DNA of 17,079 nucleotides from Deltaproteobacteria bacterium (GTDB lineage Bacteria > Desulfobacterota > Desulfuromonadia > Desulfuromonadales > BM103), in NCBI GenBank assembly GCA_006226895.1, contig SBFN01000175.1:1-17079 (forward strand), given 5' to 3'. Each line of letters begins with the position of its first letter. Position 1 is the first letter of the stretch. The notes beneath the pieces are model-generated. The model did not search any database. It was not told where the DNA came from and saw only the letters and a program-made list of their open reading frames with translations. Both the position numbers and the translations under genes were made by a program. Shown one piece after another: positions 15,983-17,079 of the stretch.

Positions 15983-17079
15983 CTAGGAGGGTGGCGACAA
16001 GCGCACCCACACCGGGGCTCCATAGGGTATCGCCACGCCGGGGCCTGGCGATTGTTCAACAACTCGACCACGCCCCCGGAAGCTGACGTTGAGCTGTTTC
16101 TCTTCCATGACCTCGAGGACCTGACGGTAACTCAAACCATCAAAATTTGGCATCTGTGGGCCACCGGTGGAATCCGAGTTGACAACGGTCTGCTCCAACG
16201 GCCGCTCCGGAGCCATGGCCTCCACAAAGATCTGATCCAATGATGGCAAAGTATCTTCGGCCTTGATGATTTCACTTGGCTGCACCTTGAGGTATTGCAT
16301 GGCCTGGGCTGCAATCCTGGAGAAAACGGGAGCTGCCGTCAGGCCGCCATAAACAACCTTGTAAGGTTCGTCAATGGAGACCAGCATCACCAGCTTTGGG
16401 TCCTCCGCCGGCAAAAAGCCAACAAATGAAGCCACCCTCTTGTCGACCGAGTAGGTGCCGGTCACAGCATCAACCTTTTGTGCGGTGCCGGTCTTCCCTG
16501 CAACCCGGAAACCGGGGACCCTGGCATGGGTTGCAGTGCCGCCGTCTTCCGTAGTCATCTCCATCATCCGCGTGACCGTCTGTGCGACATCACGGGCAAT
16601 GACCTTGCGCACAACGCGGGGTTGGTTTTGATGGCTTATCTGCCCCTGGCTGTCGACAACACGTTCCACAACATAAGGTTCCATCAGGTAGCCACCGTTA
16701 GCAATCGTGGATACCGCTGTAGCCAACTGGATCGGTGTAACGCTGACGCCTTGACCAAAGCTGATATTAGCCAGGTCGGCTTCGAACCACTTGTTGGGCG
16801 CCCGCAACAGCCCAACAGCCTCGCCCGGAAGGTCAATTCCCGTCCGCTGACCGAAACCAAAATCCCTGAGATAACTGTATAAAGCCTTCCGCTCAAGCAT
16901 TTTGCCAATTTTTGCCGAACCGATATTCGAGCTGTACTTGATGATCTCGGCGGGCGTCAACTTCTGATATTTTTTGTGGTCATGGATATTTCTACCGCCG
17001 ACACGATACCGGCCACCTTCACAATCGATCTTCTGACTTGTGCTGACAACGGCCTCGTTGAGAGCGGCAGCCATGAGAA
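15983..17079 (-). CDS. ftsI: Division-specific penicillin-binding protein FtsI, with C-terminal PASTA domain (5' end missing)
   Basis: FtsI (PBP3) is the transpeptidase that cross-links septal peptidoglycan in the periplasm, as partner of FtsW. The visible C-terminal part runs from just after the active-site SxxK motif, which is beyond the right edge. It has the second motif SSN in IIKYSSNIGSAK and FGFGQRTGIDLPGE. The region FGQGVSVTPIQLATA and the third motif KTGTAQK in VAGKTGTAQKV follow. After the transpeptidase fold comes a Pro-rich linker and one PASTA-like domain (about 16156-15986, beginning MPNFDGLSYRQVLEVMEE and ending near the stop). The frame is open to base 17079. Its place before murE identifies it as FtsI rather than another class B PBP. 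Confidence 0.95.
   Translation of the reverse strand, partial: LMAAALNEAVVSTSQKIDCEGGRYRVGGRNIHDHKKYQKLTPAEIIKYSSNIGSAKIGKMLERKALYSYLRDFGFGQRTGIDLPGEAVGLLRAPNKWFEADLANISFGQGVSVTPIQLATAVSTIANGGYLMEPYVVERVVDSQGQISHQNQPRVVRKVIARDVAQTVTRMMEMTTEDGGTATHARVPGFRVAGKTGTAQKVDAVTGTYSVDKRVASFVGFLPAEDPKLVMLVSIDEPYKVVYGGLTAAPVFSRIAAQAMQYLKVQPSEIIKAEDTLPSLDQIFVEAMAPERPLEQTVVNSDSTGGPQMPNFDGLSYRQVLEVMEEKQLNVSFRGRGRVVEQSPGPGVAIPYGAPVWVRLSPPS

Noticed and set aside
15969..16071. N-terminal extension of MurE up to 16071
   Set aside because: These 34-37 residues overlap the ftsI coding region, have no similarity to MurE, and the recognised family start is at 15960.
1..17079. A novel defence, mobile or biosynthetic system
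   Set aside because: Apart from the 441-base ftsZ-Trm112 gap, nearly all the sequence is assigned to known dcw genes, a heptosyltransferase, a Trm112-like protein and a radical SAM gene. I saw no transposase, integrase, direct-repeat array, attachment site or tRNA.

Overview
The window is almost entirely a division and cell-wall (dcw) gene cluster on the minus strand, from a Gram-negative bacterium. In transcription order (right to left) it reads ftsI (5' part beyond the right edge), murE, murF, mraY, murD, ftsW, murG, murC, ddl, ftsQ, ftsA, ftsZ. MurE carries the DNPR motif of meso-diaminopimelate ligases, and an LPS heptosyltransferase lies downstream, so the cell has DAP-type peptidoglycan and a lipopolysaccharide outer membrane. 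The gene order, the PASTA-tailed FtsI and the general look of the proteins suggest a Desulfuromonadales/Geobacter-like member of the Desulfobacterota. That assignment is inference from memory of family sequences, not a search result.

Layout. Bases 1-990: a radical SAM gene, cut by the left edge and broken by a one-base frameshift near 400-430. Bases 1077-2302: waaF-type heptosyltransferase, preceded by a 56-residue Trm112/UPF0434 zinc-ribbon protein. Bases 2303-2743: a 441-base gap holding a candidate promoter for the Trm112-waaF unit and a strong Rho-independent terminator that closes the dcw transcript after ftsZ. Bases 2744-17079: the dcw operon, packed with 4-base ATGA overlaps, one 11-base overlap, or gaps of at most 26 bases. 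The one exception is the 87-base ftsA-ftsZ leader.

How the genes work together. MurC, MurD, MurE and MurF add L-Ala, D-Glu, meso-DAP and D-Ala-D-Ala to UDP-MurNAc, with Ddl supplying the D-Ala-D-Ala dipeptide. MraY and MurG build lipid I and lipid II on the membrane. FtsW polymerises and FtsI cross-links septal peptidoglycan. FtsQ, FtsA and FtsZ form the divisome scaffold and cytoskeletal ring. MurB, which normally sits between murC and ddl in related clusters, is absent from this position.

I found no mobile element, CRISPR array, tRNA, rRNA or clearly novel system. The points most worth a second look are the missing murB, the frameshifted radical SAM gene, two copies of the FtsZ C-terminal peptide motif, the alternative structures and paired Shine-Dalgarno sites in front of ftsZ, and the 172-base ftsZ 3' trailer.
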